A stretch of DNA of 64,000 bases from Margaritifera margaritifera. Its lineage: Eukaryota > Mollusca > Bivalvia > Unionida > Margaritiferidae. Shown here piece after piece: positions 42,441-55,290 of the stretch. The notes under the pieces are model-generated. The model was given only the letters and a program-made list of their open reading frames with translations. It searched no databases and was not told where the DNA came from. The stretch is taken from assembly GCA_029931535.1 (NCBI GenBank), contig JAQPZY010001621.1:5122001-5186000 (forward strand). The letters run 5' to 3'. Within the stretch, counting starts at the first letter, position 1, and each line of letters opens with the position of its first letter. The position numbers and the translations under genes are program-made.

Positions 42441-43267
42441 AAAGATTTATACAGTCTCATTATGAAATATGATAAGTCAGATCCTAATTCCTCTATCCCT
42501 CTAAAGAGCAATTGAATCATGGGGATTTATGCAATCAGCTCAAAGAGAACTTGGGCATTGTCTGATCATTTCAATTTTGAAAAATTACCTATGATAGCAT
42601 AAATATAGGCTGACTGGCAACAACTGAAACTTTACTAGCCGTCAGACTATTAAAATTATGAAGACTATTTGTCTGATGGGAAATTTACTATCACCAGGCT
42701 AGTGGACTACTGCTAATTTCAAGCCCTGTGTATTAACTGTTTGCCATGTGGATAGTCTTTGCTACAATGGGTACATGGCAGCCATGTAAATAGTCTTTGT
42801 AAACTTCAGTAAACCACCGCTGAATGAATAGACACTTTCATATATATATAATTGCTTATATGGATGGTTGCATATGGTCCAGTCACAAAGTGTGGTATGG
42901 CTGAATACATGTGTAGTGGTACATAATGAATATTATTAAGTTTTTGAAGTTAATTACATTGATTATTAAGCCAGTGGAAATAGCTTTAGGTGTGGTGATG
43001 GGCAAAATAAAGGCCAAGCAGAACATTCTGCATGTATGTGCAAAAATTAAATAAGGTAACAAAGACTAGTGTTTCAAAATACTGGTACCATGTTTTCATT
43101 TGTTAAATGTAACACCTTTTCATCCCAGGAAGAACATTAACTTCATGGCAACTTTACACATTTTGCCTTTGTCTGTGCCCTTGCAACAGTATCTTTTACT
43201 TTCCAAAGAAAAGCTCACCTGTTTACTGTGAAGAAGCAACGCCCAACACAATTATAATATCACAACA
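42441..43267. other. Intergenic, no supported gene
   Basis: AT-rich. The word ATAGTCTTTG with flanking ATGGCA occurs twice near 42748-42800. Nothing else stands out. Confidence 0.55.
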
Positions 43268-43500
43268 CTAGTTGTTCCATATGCACTCTTCACTGTACCA
43301 ACTGCACTGAGTGAAATTTGTACCCTTACACCAGTTAAATGCATCTAGGTCATTCATCAGCCCTTCTAATTCACTGGCATTGTAGCAGCAATCTAAAATT
43401 CCATCTTAGCAGGAAAGTTTAAACAAGTTTGAATTTTCCCCTGAACCATCTTCAACCTCACAAGGTAAATCCCCAAATGCTGTATCATGTTGGGGAATTC
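43268..43500 (-). pseudogene. Cys-rich coding-like stretch, one stop
   Basis: A minus frame reads QHDTAFGDLPCEVEDGSGEN, a Leu/Phe segment, a TAA, then ILDCCYNASELEGLMNDLD, FNWCKGTNFTQC and WYSEECIWNN before TAG 43268-43270. The mix of acidic residues, Trp and Cys looks like real protein rather than chance. Family unknown: exon of a host gene, or C-terminus of a transposase. Confidence 0.35.
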
Positions 43501-44131
43501 TAAGTGTAAAAATACTACATGTACCTATTTCAATCACTTCCATAGATCATCTACATCAGTTCCAATATCATCATATACATATAGAAGGGCTCAAAATTAA
43601 CACTAATCAGCTATCCCATGGTTAGTGATTTTGCCGACAGATCACCAAAACCCAGCCGTCACTAATTCATTGGAGCAGTAAATATTACTACCAGTCACTA
43701 TCATAAGAGTTAAGAAGTGTTTGTGAGTGAGCATTCCATTTAATGGTTAATTGATCTGTTTATTGTGTTAATTGAGTACCAACCAACATCCTGCACTTGA
43801 CAAGGTACAAGGTACAATAAATGCTCGCCATGCAAATGGACAGGTGTTAAGCCTCTCATCCACTTATCAAGTAAATTAGCATGAACATTGTCAAAACAGC
43901 CTTCGCGCATATAGAACTAGCCTGGTGTACTGCCTGCAAGCACTGATTTCATTACTGATGATAACAAAAGGTATAGGGTCTCGGGCTAGTATTGACCAAT
44001 CTAAAAAGGTTGCATTCGCTGACTCGACAAATAATCCAGAATTTTACAGAACAATGTGTTTTAATATTTATATAATTGTTGATAAACATTCAATGCATTG
44101 TGCGGTGACAATTGTAAACATGTAGAAGTAT

Positions 44132-44386
44132 TTGCAAGATGCACAGCTGTCACTAAAATGGCAGAAATTAGATGATGACAAGAGAGTGAATAATTGCAAA
44201 TATGATCAAGAGAAGAGAGTAAGAAAGTACCGGAAATGCTGGGAAAATGAACACAAATGGCTGAAGTATGACCCAAGAGAGGCTGTGATATTGTGTACTT
44301 TCAGCACCGAGAATTCAGAGAAATATGAAAGTGTGTGGGATACTTCATTTGTGAGTCTTGTTGGTGAAATACAGTTATTGCTTTGA
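44132..44386 (+). pseudogene. Transposase-type zinc-finger (ZMYM/hAT-like) N-terminal fragment
   Basis: An 84-codon frame with RKYRKCWENEHKWLKYD, AVILCTF and NSEKYESVW. The KY-x-x-x-W-x-x-x-x-x-W-L-x-Y-D followed by C-x-x-C arrangement is usual at the start of KIAA1586/ZMYM-like domesticated hAT proteins. Here the second Cys is Ser, so the finger is incomplete, and no catalytic domain follows. Confidence 0.45.
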
Positions 44387-45230
44387 GTTGATGTTGGTGC
44401 CCATCAGTATTCCATCATTTGCTTTCTACTAGAAAAAACCTAATAAGGAGTTACAAAGTTCTCTGATGCCAGAATGCAGTGAATTGTGGACCTGATTTGT
44501 GAGACCTTGTGTGTGTCAGGTTTCTAGACCTTTCTGTGATAGTTTTTGACATGTCTCCCCAGCTAAAGTTGAGGTGTTTCTCATTACATTATTGCAATTC
44601 TATGTCATTGTCATGTTCCAGAATAATTGCTTGTTGCTAGTACTTTACTGCATTGCGGTCTTCCTTCAACAAATATTACATCTGGGTGTTAACATTTATC
44701 ATCTCTGTATTCATTTTACATGCTGGTAAACCCCCCCCCCCCCTCCTTTCAGAAATTATTCTTTAAGGAACGTTTTAGGTTACCATGCTGTATTCCACAC
44801 CTTAGGGGTCAGGGTACACTCATATTCAATAGCAATTGCAACTGGTTATGGAGAAGTCTTTTGTGTTAAGGAAAATAATGCAGCAGAAGCCCTACCCTAA
44901 CATAGCATGAATTATGTATTCATTTTTCTTAATTAATTGTCTACACACCAAATTTTGTTTTTTTGCATCTTTGTATATTGATATTCGTTCTTGTGACTTG
45001 TGTTGCATTGTTATTGTGTGTAGGTTTGCAATTGCTCCTTAATAATGGTTTAACAATTGAACATCTTACTGTACTGTAAAGAAAAGACAGGTAAGTTCCA
45101 TTATTGACCTTGTGCATGCACTGGGGTGTATATAGTATGCATGCACCATATAAACAACATGTGAGTTCACATGTTATATATTATAACTTATTATCAATAT
45201 TCATTGTTTGCTTGCATGAAATGTTTATTT
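44387..45230. other. Intergenic, no supported gene
   Basis: Poly-C run at 44729-44743. No supported frame. Confidence 0.6.
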
Positions 45231-45234
45231 CAGA

Positions 45235-47330
45235 GAACAATTATTTGGACAGTCTGTGGGGAAGTGTGGCCACAAGAAGGGACCTTTGGGACAATCACCC
45301 AGTCTGCCTCACTTGTTCAAAATGCACATCAAAAAATTGTCATGCATTTTGTAAATTATGGTCAACTGAAATATGGAATCTAGCCAATTCCACACACACA
45401 TATAAGAAGTGGAGGAAATGTCCCTCCCCCTCCTCTTCAGAATTTTCAGGTTTCTCTTTTGCAGTGCCCCAAGGGTCTCACTGCAAGATGATTAGCTTTT
45501 CAGGTCAGGAGAGAAATTATGAGACCAGTCTCTTTGGGGACAGGTGAGGCCCCTCCAGAAGGAGGAAATGAATGTTCAAGGAGTGCATCGCCTCCCCCGA
45601 GGGGGAGGAGAAGCAGAGTACATCTCATGTTCAGAGTTGCGTGTTGCACCCTCCCACAAGTTAGGAGAAGCACCGCATGCCTCACATCTTGGGTAGTGTG
45701 TCGCACCCTCCCATGTGGGAGGAGCTTCACCATACCCAGCACTTCTGGTGAAGTGTGTCATGGCTTCCTGAGCAGGAGTTGCAGCACTGCACCCTTCATA
45801 GGGATGAATCGGACGAACAAGGTTCTGACATATCTATGTTGCCTAACCAGTCATTGTCTCGTGACCAGTCACCAGTCACCAGACACTAGTCAGTTTATCC
45901 AGGTGACTGGTCAATATCTAGTGACTGGTCACTGGTCACCGGTCAGTTCATACCAGTGACTGGTCAGCTTGTTCCAGCCACTGACAACCAGTCATCTTGT
46001 ACTGGTCGCCGACTATTCACTGGTCATCACTCCGAGGCCTCACAGTATAGGGATAGGGATTGGACCATGTTCCCCCCTCTCCCCACTCTACCATCACATC
46101 CTATGCAGGAATGGGAGTCTGGCCCTGGGTTCAGACTAGGAAAGGGAATCGGATTGGTATTCCCCCCCCTCCATGAATCCTTACTGGATGTGGGGCCCTC
46201 CACCTCAAGGGAATTGGTCCTTTATGCCTCCATGGACTACTGGACCCTGGACCCAGAGTAGAGCTGATGCTGTGGCTCGTGTACCGTCATCACCTCATCA
46301 GGTGGCTTCAATCAGGAAGGCTGTAGGTTTAGCATAATCTATACCAATCAGGAAAGACAAGCGGTCTTGTCTCCCCACTGGAACTTCTAGTACACAAAGA
46401 ACTCCTACTCACCATGATGAGCTACGGACAGTGGTGCAGAGTGCTCCTATGTCACCTCTGCCCCCAGGGGACATACTGATGCTCAGCCAATGTCCTGTTT
46501 GGAGTGTACTAGACGATGATGATGCCCTATCTATCCTTGTTGGCTCCAATGAATTTGATGTGGAAGCAGCTCCATTGACACCTTCTATAAGACATTGCTC
46601 GGCAACATAAAGGGTGGTCTATTCCTCCCTCTACTTTGAGACCTACGGTCTCTGCCTCCAGCTACTGGGTACTTTCCCCGAAGTGGCTTATAAAACCTCC
46701 CCAATTGGACGCTGGATCATCTCAAGTGGGTATCTCAACTGGAGCCTGGGCACACCTTCCAATAAAGCAATTGAAGCTATTGAACGGAAAGCCCAATTGT
46801 TATTTGCCATAGCTTCTCATGCTGACCTCTTCTCAGCTACTTTGTTCAGTATGCTGAAGGAGACCTCAATGAATCCAGCTGCATTGCATCATGTGCTGGA
46901 AGCTGTGGCCAAAACCTCCCAGCATGCACTTTCTGTTTCAATGGCATTATTGGCTGAACTTCTGCACATCTGCCATGATGTCGCATTGGACATAGTAAAG
47001 ACCTTCTCAGGGCTGCTCCTTTGTAAACTGAGACCCTCTTTGGAGGACTCTTTCCTACCATGGCTTCCCAAGATCTGAAGGATCATCAGCACAGATCCTT
47101 GACAACTGCTGCTGGCCCATCACAATTTACCAGGAAGCGTGGTAATGCAAATGGCTCTCGTGAGCCATCCGCAAAGTTCATTAAACAGATGCAGCCTCCA
47201 TCCAATCTGCAGCCTCAATTTGAACCTCCTTCTTGACCATCAGGTTCAAGGTGCAGTCGCTGAAGAGCCACAAGGAGTAAGTTCTCTAACCCTCCTTCCT
47301 TCCCTATGGACCCTGGACCCAGAGTAGAGC
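45235..47330 (+). pseudogene. DIRS-like gag (ORF1), broken
   Basis: The start region contains HPVCLTCSKCTSKNCHAFC followed by KLWSTEIWNL and TYKKWRK, the Cys-rich H-x-x-C-x-x-C-x-x-C...C-x-x-C-x-x-W motif of DIRS ORF1. The middle is degenerate and includes the GTGACTGGTC-rich block at 45840-46010. A clean block at 46614-47078 (GRWIISSGYLNWSLG, then helical Ala/Leu-rich ALLAELLHICHDVAL) fits the helical C-terminal half of ORF1. Confidence 0.6.
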
Positions 47331-47379
47331 TGATGCTGCGTCTTGTGTACCGTCGTCACCTCATCAGGTGGCTTCAACC

Positions 47380-48476
47380 AGGCAGGCTGAAAGTGTAGCA
47401 CAGCCCTAGGGACCCTCTCCCACCATGCATTCCTCTCCCAAACATCTCCGTAGGTGCTCATCTAGGCCTCTTTTCAGAAGCTTGGTCAAGCATCACAAAC
47501 GATGGGTGGGTCCTTTCCATTGTGAGCAACGGTTACCAACTACAATTTCAGGAACAACCCCCTCTGTCAAGGACCCATATGTTTTTTCACCAATCCAATC
47601 TGGTGAAATTACAGAAACGGACAGTCGAGAGGGTTCTGAACAATCAGTCTCCCACATTCTACTCCTGAATCTTCCTGATCACCAAGAAAAGCAAATAGTT
47701 TCGTCTCATAATCGATCTCTCCCCTTTAAACCAGTTTCTTCTGGAGGAAACCTTCAAGATGGAGACCACATCTTCAGTCCAGAATGCAATGTGTCCATCA
47801 GATTCAATGGTCTCCATTGACCTTCAGGATACTTGTTTGCACATCTCAATATTTTCTCCACATTGCAAATACCTCTGGTGTTGCTTGGACCAGGAAGTTT
47901 TCGAATTGCAGGTTCTGCCATTCGGAATTGCTCCCACACCCAGAATCTTCACCTGAGTTATGGGAGTAGTAGTGGCATGTCTCTAATTACTGGAAATTCC
48001 AATTCTCCAGTATTTCAAGTACTGGCTGATCCACAATGTTCAGGTACAGTCCCTCCATCAGGATCTGTTCCATTGCTGTTCAACATTAACTGGGTTGGGT
48101 CTTTTACCCAACCACAAGAAGTTGGAGCTCATTCTATCTCAGGACTTCATTTACATGGGGATGAACTTCCTCATGAACCAGTACTTAGTCTGGGTCCTAT
48201 GGAACTGGATAGAATAAATGTTGACACCTCTAGAGGTGCTACGAGCAAAGACATCATTGTCTGCTTTACCTATCACTATTGGGAACCTTGAATGCCACTG
48301 CAAATCTTGTTCCCTTAGGACATCTCCATATGCACCCTCTAGAGTTTCTCCTTCTTGCAAGGTGGAAGCCACACATAGATTCTCTATCAGCTCTGATTCC
48401 ACTAGGACCAGATTGTTATCAACACTTGTGTTGGTGGATGAATCTGGACAGATTATTGACTGGGATCCCCATGCAT
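47380..48476 (+). pseudogene. DIRS-like reverse transcriptase, broken
   Basis: In shifting frames: FRLIIDLSPLNQFL-type text near 47715, FKMETTSS at 47755, VSIDLQDTCLHISIF (motif A with catalytic Asp), CKYLWCC and VLPFGIAPTPRIFT (motif B, PFG). Motif C is not readable in the damaged part near 47990-48150. A later MNLDRLLTGIPMHAPDP links to RNase H. Decayed by frame changes and stops. Confidence 0.75.
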
Positions 48477-48950
48477 GCACCTGACCCCCACTCCTATCTA
48501 TTCACCGATGCATCAGATTCCGGTTGGGATGCTCAATTAGAATCAGAAGGTTTAATCCTCCAGGGTAATTGGACTCTGGATGAATTGTCCATCCACATCA
48601 ACAATCTAGAAATGAAGGCCATATTTCTAGCTTTGCAAGGGTACATCAACAAAGAAAGCGGTTGATGTGTCATGACCTCCGATGACAACATGTCCATTGT
48701 AGTGCATCTCTGACATCAAAGAGGCACACATGCTCCTTCTCTTTGTGTGGAGGTCTGGAACCTCCTCCACTGGGCAATCTCAGAGAACATCATTGTCCAA
48801 GTTTGCCACATTCCAGGAAAGAAGAATGTATTAGCGGACAGTCTGTCCTGGACAGGCAAAACAGTCATCATGGAATGGTCTTTACACTGTGGGGAAAGCC
48901 TCTGGTGAACTTGTTTGTGACCAGCCTCAACAACAGACTTCCCATTTACG
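48477..48950 (+). pseudogene. DIRS-like RNase H, broken
   Basis: YLFTDASDSGWDAQLES (first Asp), HINNLEMKAIFLAL (Glu) and, after a TGA near 48664, MTSDDNMSIV (second Asp) with HIPGKKNVLADSL near 48810-48845. This is the DIRS-type RNase H that follows RT directly. Confidence 0.75.
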
Positions 48951-49179
48951 TTTCTCCAGTCACAGACTAGAGAGCATGGGCAGTGGATACATTCAGCTTC
49001 TGGTGGAATTGTCTGTTCGCATACACCTTCCCACCTTTCTGGCTGCTACCTCAAGTTCTCCAAAATGTCAGAACTTCCACTGCTCATATCATTCTAATAG
49101 CCCACCCTGTGGCCCCAACGATCATTGTTCAGTGATCTTCTAGACTTGCTGATAGATCAATCCAGGTCCCTACCTCAGA

Positions 49180-50310
49180 GGAGTGATCTTCTGTCACAAC
49201 ACAGGGGCTCCCTCCTACACAACAGCCCTCACATACTCCACCTTCATGCATGGCTCATCTCAGGCACTCTATCCTCCAGAACAAGTTTTCAGGATGGGTT
49301 GCCAGTTGCATCATTGAGGCCAATAGAGATTCTACATCCAAGGTCTATGCTGCCGGGTGGAGAATCTTTTGTGATTGATGCTGTAGGAAACACATTGATC
49401 CTAGCTATCCCTCTGTGAGTTCTGTCGCTGATTTCCTTTTGTTTCTTTTCCAGAACAAAGGATGTTCAGTATTGACTATCAAGTTCTCTCAGGGCACGGC
49501 AGTTGGTTCAGATTCACACCTTGCTGATCTCATTAATAAGTATTTTGAGCTGCAGGGACCTGTCTCCTGTTCTCTTACACCCAGATGGAATCTATCTTGT
49601 GATTTGTGGTCTTTAACCCAAACCCCCTATAAACCACTGAGTGAGGCTTCCTTCCAAGACCTCACTCAAGACTGTATTTTTACTCACCTTGGCATCTGCG
49701 AGAAGATGGAGCGAGCTTCATGACTTGTGTATTGACACTGGCTGTCTCCGGTTTAATGGGAATTACGAATCCATTTCTCCCCATTGTCAACCAGGGTTTT
49801 TAGCAAAAAATCAATTACTTTCAGTAGCTCCACTACCTGCAGAGATCCCCAGTCTCAGTCAGATCTGTGCTTGGGATAATCGAGGTAGGCTTTTATGTCC
49901 TGTTAGGGCACTACATTTCTATCTTAATGCCTCCAAGGGAAAATGAAGGGTAGAAAACGTCTTTTTCTTCCTCTTAAGGGCTCTGTTTATATTTTGGTTC
50001 CACCATCTCACAGTGGATTGTCACTACCATCGAAAGAGCTCATCAGTCCTTTACCAATAGAGACCTTTCTTTTATGAAACTAAAAGCCCATGAGGTTTGA
50101 GCCGTTACTGCCTCATGGACCTATTTAAATCTTTCTTCCTTGGAGGACATCATGAAGGCAGCATTTTGGCGATCACATACTACCTTCTCCTCCTTCTACA
50201 TCTGCTCTTTAGCACAACAGAGTGCAGACATTTTTTCTCTGGGACCCATAGTTGTAACACAACATGTGGCCCAGAGAGACACAAACATTCATTAAAGTGG
50301 ATCTCGCCCT
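49180..50310 (+). pseudogene. DIRS-like tyrosine recombinase, active-site Arg codon now TGA
   Basis: The N-terminal core-binding part includes STSKVYAAG and RIFCD at about 49335-49370. The catalytic domain begins LTLASARRWSELHDL (first Arg, about 49693). A later block reads KAHEV, TGA (50098-50100), AVTASW, then SLEDIMKAAFWRSHTTFSSFYI. The TGA stands where the H-x-x-R arginine is expected (CGA to TGA). The Tyr of SFYI is kept. Frame changes near 49720 and 49930. The recombinase would insert circular cDNA without target duplication. Confidence 0.75.
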
Positions 50311-50345
50311 CAAATGGTGAGTACATTCCATTTTTCTTTTTTTTT

Positions 50346-51557
50346 TGATCAGTTTTAGCAAATTCAGCAATGCAATAGTGATGGTTTATGTATTACTGCT
50401 ATTTAAAATGTAGTCTTGGGGGGGGGGGATAAAACTAATTTTAATTACATATTACATACCCGTCACTATTTCCAAATGCCCTCCTCCCAACCTGCTCTGA
50501 TGTCCTGGCATAATCGTCATCTATGAAAAAGATGACTGTTCTGCGCATGGGCATATTAGGTGCATAAGTGGACCATGTCTTATTGTCAATTGTAGGATTA
50601 ACTGAATAAAGGCAAACATAACAAACTGAACAAGGGGAAAATTAACAAAGTATCATAAAGAGAAAGAGAAAGCACACAGAGAACAAGAGTTGAGAAACAG
50701 CACCTATTTCCTACCGTTGTTTCTGCATCAGTCCCTTAGATTATGACAGTGTTGAAAAAGTACACTAATAATGCTAAAAGTTGCAGAATTAATGTCTGAT
50801 TATCTCTTTTGCTGGCACACAAAGCTCACTGTGCACCCCAGCATTGGACAATTGAACAAAGTGAATTTTTTCTTTTTTACATATGGTGAGAATCTGCACT
50901 GCCCTCTTTGATGCTGTTTTCGGCATTTAAAACTTTTATTATCCTTTCTGATTTTCCTTATGTAATTAGTGTATTACTAGGCCTCTTAAGAAGCTTTTCA
51001 ATAATAATTTTAGAGTTTTTCTCCAAGCTGGATAATGTCATGTTTACAGCACTGTTCAAAAGATTGATAGAGAGTAATCTTGACATAATGAAAAGATAAC
51101 TCGGAACACTGTGAGCTTGTCTGTTTATGTTTTTTTAGACAGGTGTCATGTACAAGATACAAACCATGGTTATTGATCTGACTGTATGCATATGGTTTGA
51201 CTGTTATGGCCCAGACATGTATGGTCAGAATGCCTACATGGTCGTAAACACAGATACAATTTACTATGTGCAGAATTTAGTCAGATTATGTTTTTGAATA
51301 CTGTATGCCAAGAGCACATGATTTCATATTTGTAACAGGTAGTTTTTCCTTTTTTTTCCCTTTTAGCTTGATTCAAGAAACATTTTAACCCATAGAATAC
51401 TACAGTTGCTTTTGTCTCTGACAATTCAGTTATGCATGAGAAAGAGTTGAACATAGTTTTTCAACACTGTATCTGGAGTATGCACGACTTTAAATAAAAT
51501 TATAAGCTCCATCTTACTTATCCCCTATTACACATAAATCACTGGTTGTTACAACTT
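50346..51557. other. Intergenic, no supported gene
   Basis: Poly-G run at 50419-50428. No domain-bearing frame. Confidence 0.6.
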
Positions 51558-51715
51558 GTATAATGTGTATGTTCATAGTTTGTTTGATGTATAATGTGTA
51601 TGTTCATAGTTTGTTTGATGTATAATGTATATGTTCATAGTTTGTTTTGATGTATAATGTGTGTATTCATAATTTGTTTGATGTATAATGTGTATGTTCA
51701 TAGTTTGTTTGAGAG
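51558..51715 (+). repeat. 31 bp tandem repeat (about 5 copies)
   Basis: Unit ATAATGTGTATGTTCATAGT followed by TTGTTTGATGT; minor length and base changes between copies. Confidence 0.9.
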
Positions 51716-52860
51716 TTTTGTAGCTGATAAATTATGATACTGTCAAATATTCTAAATTACACTAGAGAATATGTTCTGTTAGTTACCCTGTCCCAGAAGT
51801 TTCTTAAAAGAAAAACTATACCATCTTAAGTGGCTCGCCATTGCAAATGCCCATGCCCTTACCCACTCCACCCCAAATTTGCCCCCACCCCCAGACAGCC
51901 AGACCAGAAGGTGACCTAGCGGGTCTTAATGCAAAATCGATAAGATATATATGTTTTCCCGCAATTACTGCATACAGCTGTATATAAAATTTGGCCACAA
52001 AATATTTGAAAATGCCATTGTAATTTAAATATTTTGTACATCTGATCTTTGACTCCCTGCCAGGGACCCCATGGGTTGGAGCCAAGGATGCCCCTCCCTC
52101 ACTCTTGCAGATGGTAACTCAAAGGGCAACAAAACTAAAAGTTTTGTGAATTTTCACCCCACAGTTTATGAGGTGATGTAGTAATGGACATACATAAAGA
52201 TGGATGAACAGATGGAGGGTATTATAATATCCAGTTAAAGCGGGTTGATTAAAATATAAAAAAAGAGAAATAAATAGGTGAAGATGTAATTCCAGTAAAA
52301 TAATCACTACACTGAGGACCAAGCAAAAAACCAAGTGTGTTCTGTACCTGGTGATGGATTCTTGTGTGTGTGATAAGTTGGGGATAGAGAAACATTACAG
52401 GGGAAAGTCATAGTGGGAGATGATTACTGAGGAGTGAGGATGGGGAGAAGGGGCATGTATAGACTTATTTGTATTACCCAGTCGACTCTTTGAATAGCTG
52501 AAAATTATGAAGATAGGATTCAAATTGACTTGAAAGGATGCCACAGAAGAAGTTTTGTATGACAATAGATGCATGGGTATTGACTGCTTTACTGTTGATA
52601 TCTGCTTTATTTGAAAATAGGTAAATTAATTGGATCAGGAAGGATGTTGAATTATTCTGTTAATTAAGGCCTATATTCCTTCATATACATGTACATTTTA
52701 TGTCTAGTATTGTGTGCACTGGGGGCTTTTGAAATTAGAAGGTACTGTACTAGTAATTACTAGTAAAAAAAGGTCATTTAGAAATTGTACATGTTTCTAG
52801 TGCAATCAAAATCTATTTAAAAGATTAAAATGATAATGAAATATTTTTCACTTTTTCCAG
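51716..52860. other. Upstream flank or first intron of KAT14
   Basis: No exon recognised. A splice acceptor (TTTTTCCAG) closes the stretch at 52860. The N-terminal exons of KAT14, if any, are not identifiable here. Confidence 0.6.
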
Positions 52861-52965
52861 AGATGTCCAGTGGGGAAGTTGGTGGTCATTGTTACTGTGG
52901 TGTTCCAAACATTGATGGCCCTGATGTGTTTAAATGTGACAAGTGTAAAAAGAAGTTTCACTCAG
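52861..52965 (+). CDS. KAT14: KAT14 exon: N-terminal zinc-finger part
   Basis: The exon lies between the acceptor TTTTTCCAG and the donor CAG|GTATCT. It carries MSSGEVGGHCYCG and VFKCDKCKKKFHS. The Cys pairs CYC and CDKC, with the CEVC of the next exon, form the zinc-binding N-terminus of KAT14 (human: CDKCQKW...). The first Met may be the translation start or internal (preceding two bases AG are exonic). The splice to 57375 is in frame (codon G|TA). Confidence 0.75.
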
Positions 52966-53924
52966 GTATCTGTGGGAAACAGAATTTATTTGCATTTAAT
53001 CCATCTTTTGACAACTTCATTAAGATACATGGTAAGGGATCGACCATTTAATTGGAGTGGGGTGTGTGTTTACTTTTGAACAAGGATATTTTTTTTACTT
53101 GAAGATAGTTTATTTCAACAAATATAATGATATAATTTCTTTTTTTTTGTTCTACAGACGAGAGCAAGAATATTTTTTCAAGCTATTTGGGATCATACAT
53201 TTTTCCCCACAAATTTATGCTCCCCCCCCTCCAAACATTAAATGGTCAGTCCCTAATGTCTTAAAAATGCTAAATTAAAAGTAGCATACCTTATTACTAC
53301 TAAATCTGTTAAATATAGTCAGAATCTGTGTTAAGCAAAAACGACTTTTAAAGAAAGATGGCAGCTTTATGCAGGTTCTAAAATGTATTTGTAGGGATAT
53401 TGAAGTGGTTGTTTAAAACGGGTGATGCAGATGGCCTAAGATGGGTGTCCTTTTGGACAGGTTTTACTATACCCCCATATTCATTCACCATTGCAAGTAG
53501 ATCTATGAGAATAATGATGTTTATTATCCCTGTGTTTTTCAGAGAAAAAGGCTGATATTATGTGATCCGGCACATCTATGTATTTGTGTTTATATTATTA
53601 CATGACTCACACACTCTTCAAAATAGAGACTTCAGACCTTGGGATATGATTTGGGACAGTTTGTAGATGTGCATCATAGTTTTAGAGTTTTGATCCACTC
53701 CCAGGGGGTGGGGCTAGTGGGATCGAAATGGTTTTACATACAATTAAAGAATTCTTAAGTTGTAGGTTTTCTATATCTGAGAATTGGTATGTATGATGAT
53801 TGACCCGTGTGTCAACACATATCAGATTATGTCCAAATTGAGATTACTGGATCATGCCATGGGGGTATATAGAAGTTGTCCCTGGATTATAACTTAGAAA
53901 CTATTGAGATCTCCACCACATAAC

Positions 53925-54037
<113 letters not shown>

Positions 54038-54290
54038 ATTGTGAACAAATCCATGTGTCAGTCCATATATAGAGAATACCTTTCATTCCAAGCAAAATCA
54101 GTAATATATACATACATTATTCTCTTTTGCACTTTCAAATCCTCTTCATGGATGCTCCATAGGTAGGTACATTATACTTTCAAAGTATTGTTTTGTACTT
54201 TCAAAGTATAGCATACTTACTTTAAGAGCGTCCATAATGATGATGCAAAAGTGCTACAAGGAATAAAGTATGGATATATTGCTGATTTTC

Positions 54291-54402
<112 letters not shown>

Positions 54403-54924
54403 CTTGAGATACAACCCCTTCTGTCAACAAAGAGTGGCCACTCAAGACAGGCGGTATGTCATAACAGGTCTGTGCAGGAGGGCCAGTGTTTAAGGTCAGT
54501 ATTCAACTGGATTGAAGAAGAAAAAATACCCACAATTACTGTAAATATATTTTGTTCTTTATTCATAGTTCTTGTTAAGATATTACAAGCTTTCATATGA
54601 AGGAAATTATATAGCACTAAAAATACATCTATCATCAACATTATCAATTTTATTTGAAGTTTACATGTAGTCTGCTGGCATTATGGGATATGAATTGCCA
54701 AGTTTAATTATAAGCCTGAACATAAATTGTAAAGTTAGCTATGATAACACTTACTCAATAAATTTGTTTACAGCCAAAACCTAAATTACCCATGACATAA
54801 AAAATAAATGAATCAACCGCATGTTTGGCCTTATGTATGGGTTTGTATAACGGTAACATTGATAAAACAACAATGAATACAGGCCCTCACAGTAACTATA
54901 AATTTAACTCACCTGGATAAAGCA

Positions 54925-55290
54925 AATAACTTAATAAGAGAAAAAGACAAAGACCTCATTCACCCCAGTCACTATGTATTGTAACTCCACAGACAAATGA
55001 TTTAAGGCAGCACCTGTCATGCTACATTGAAAGTAGGATGAGAAGCTCTCTCATTATGATATTATCAGCTTTGTAGGGGTTTACACATCAGATAAACAAT
55101 ATGAACCTTTGAAATGAATATGTGCATTCATAATTACTAATCATTAGAGAGATGGAATGAGTAATCATAACAGGGATTTCGATGACTGTGACACTACAGT
55201 AGCAGTTTGTGACAAGTATATAAGTCTGATTCACAGTTTTGACATACAAACACCTTATAAATCTCTCAAAACCGGTAATCAGACTCGGCT
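54925..55290 (+). repeat. Repeat family Y, copy 2
   Basis: Diverged partner of 42105-42440 in the same orientation; see that entry for shared blocks. Confidence 0.75.

Larger units (their letters stand above)
45235..50345 (+). mobile_element. DIRS-like retrotransposon remnant
   Basis: Gag, reverse transcriptase, RNase H and tyrosine recombinase fragments follow each other on one strand, the order of DIRS elements, which integrate with a tyrosine recombinase rather than a DDE integrase. Every frame is broken. I could not find the split or inverted terminal repeats, so the ends are set by the outermost recognisable protein sequence. Confidence 0.8.

Noticed and set aside
45104..45547. Host protein-coding gene of 147 codons
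   Set aside because: Its recognisable part is the Cys-rich start of DIRS ORF1; the beginning is non-coding flank in frame by chance.
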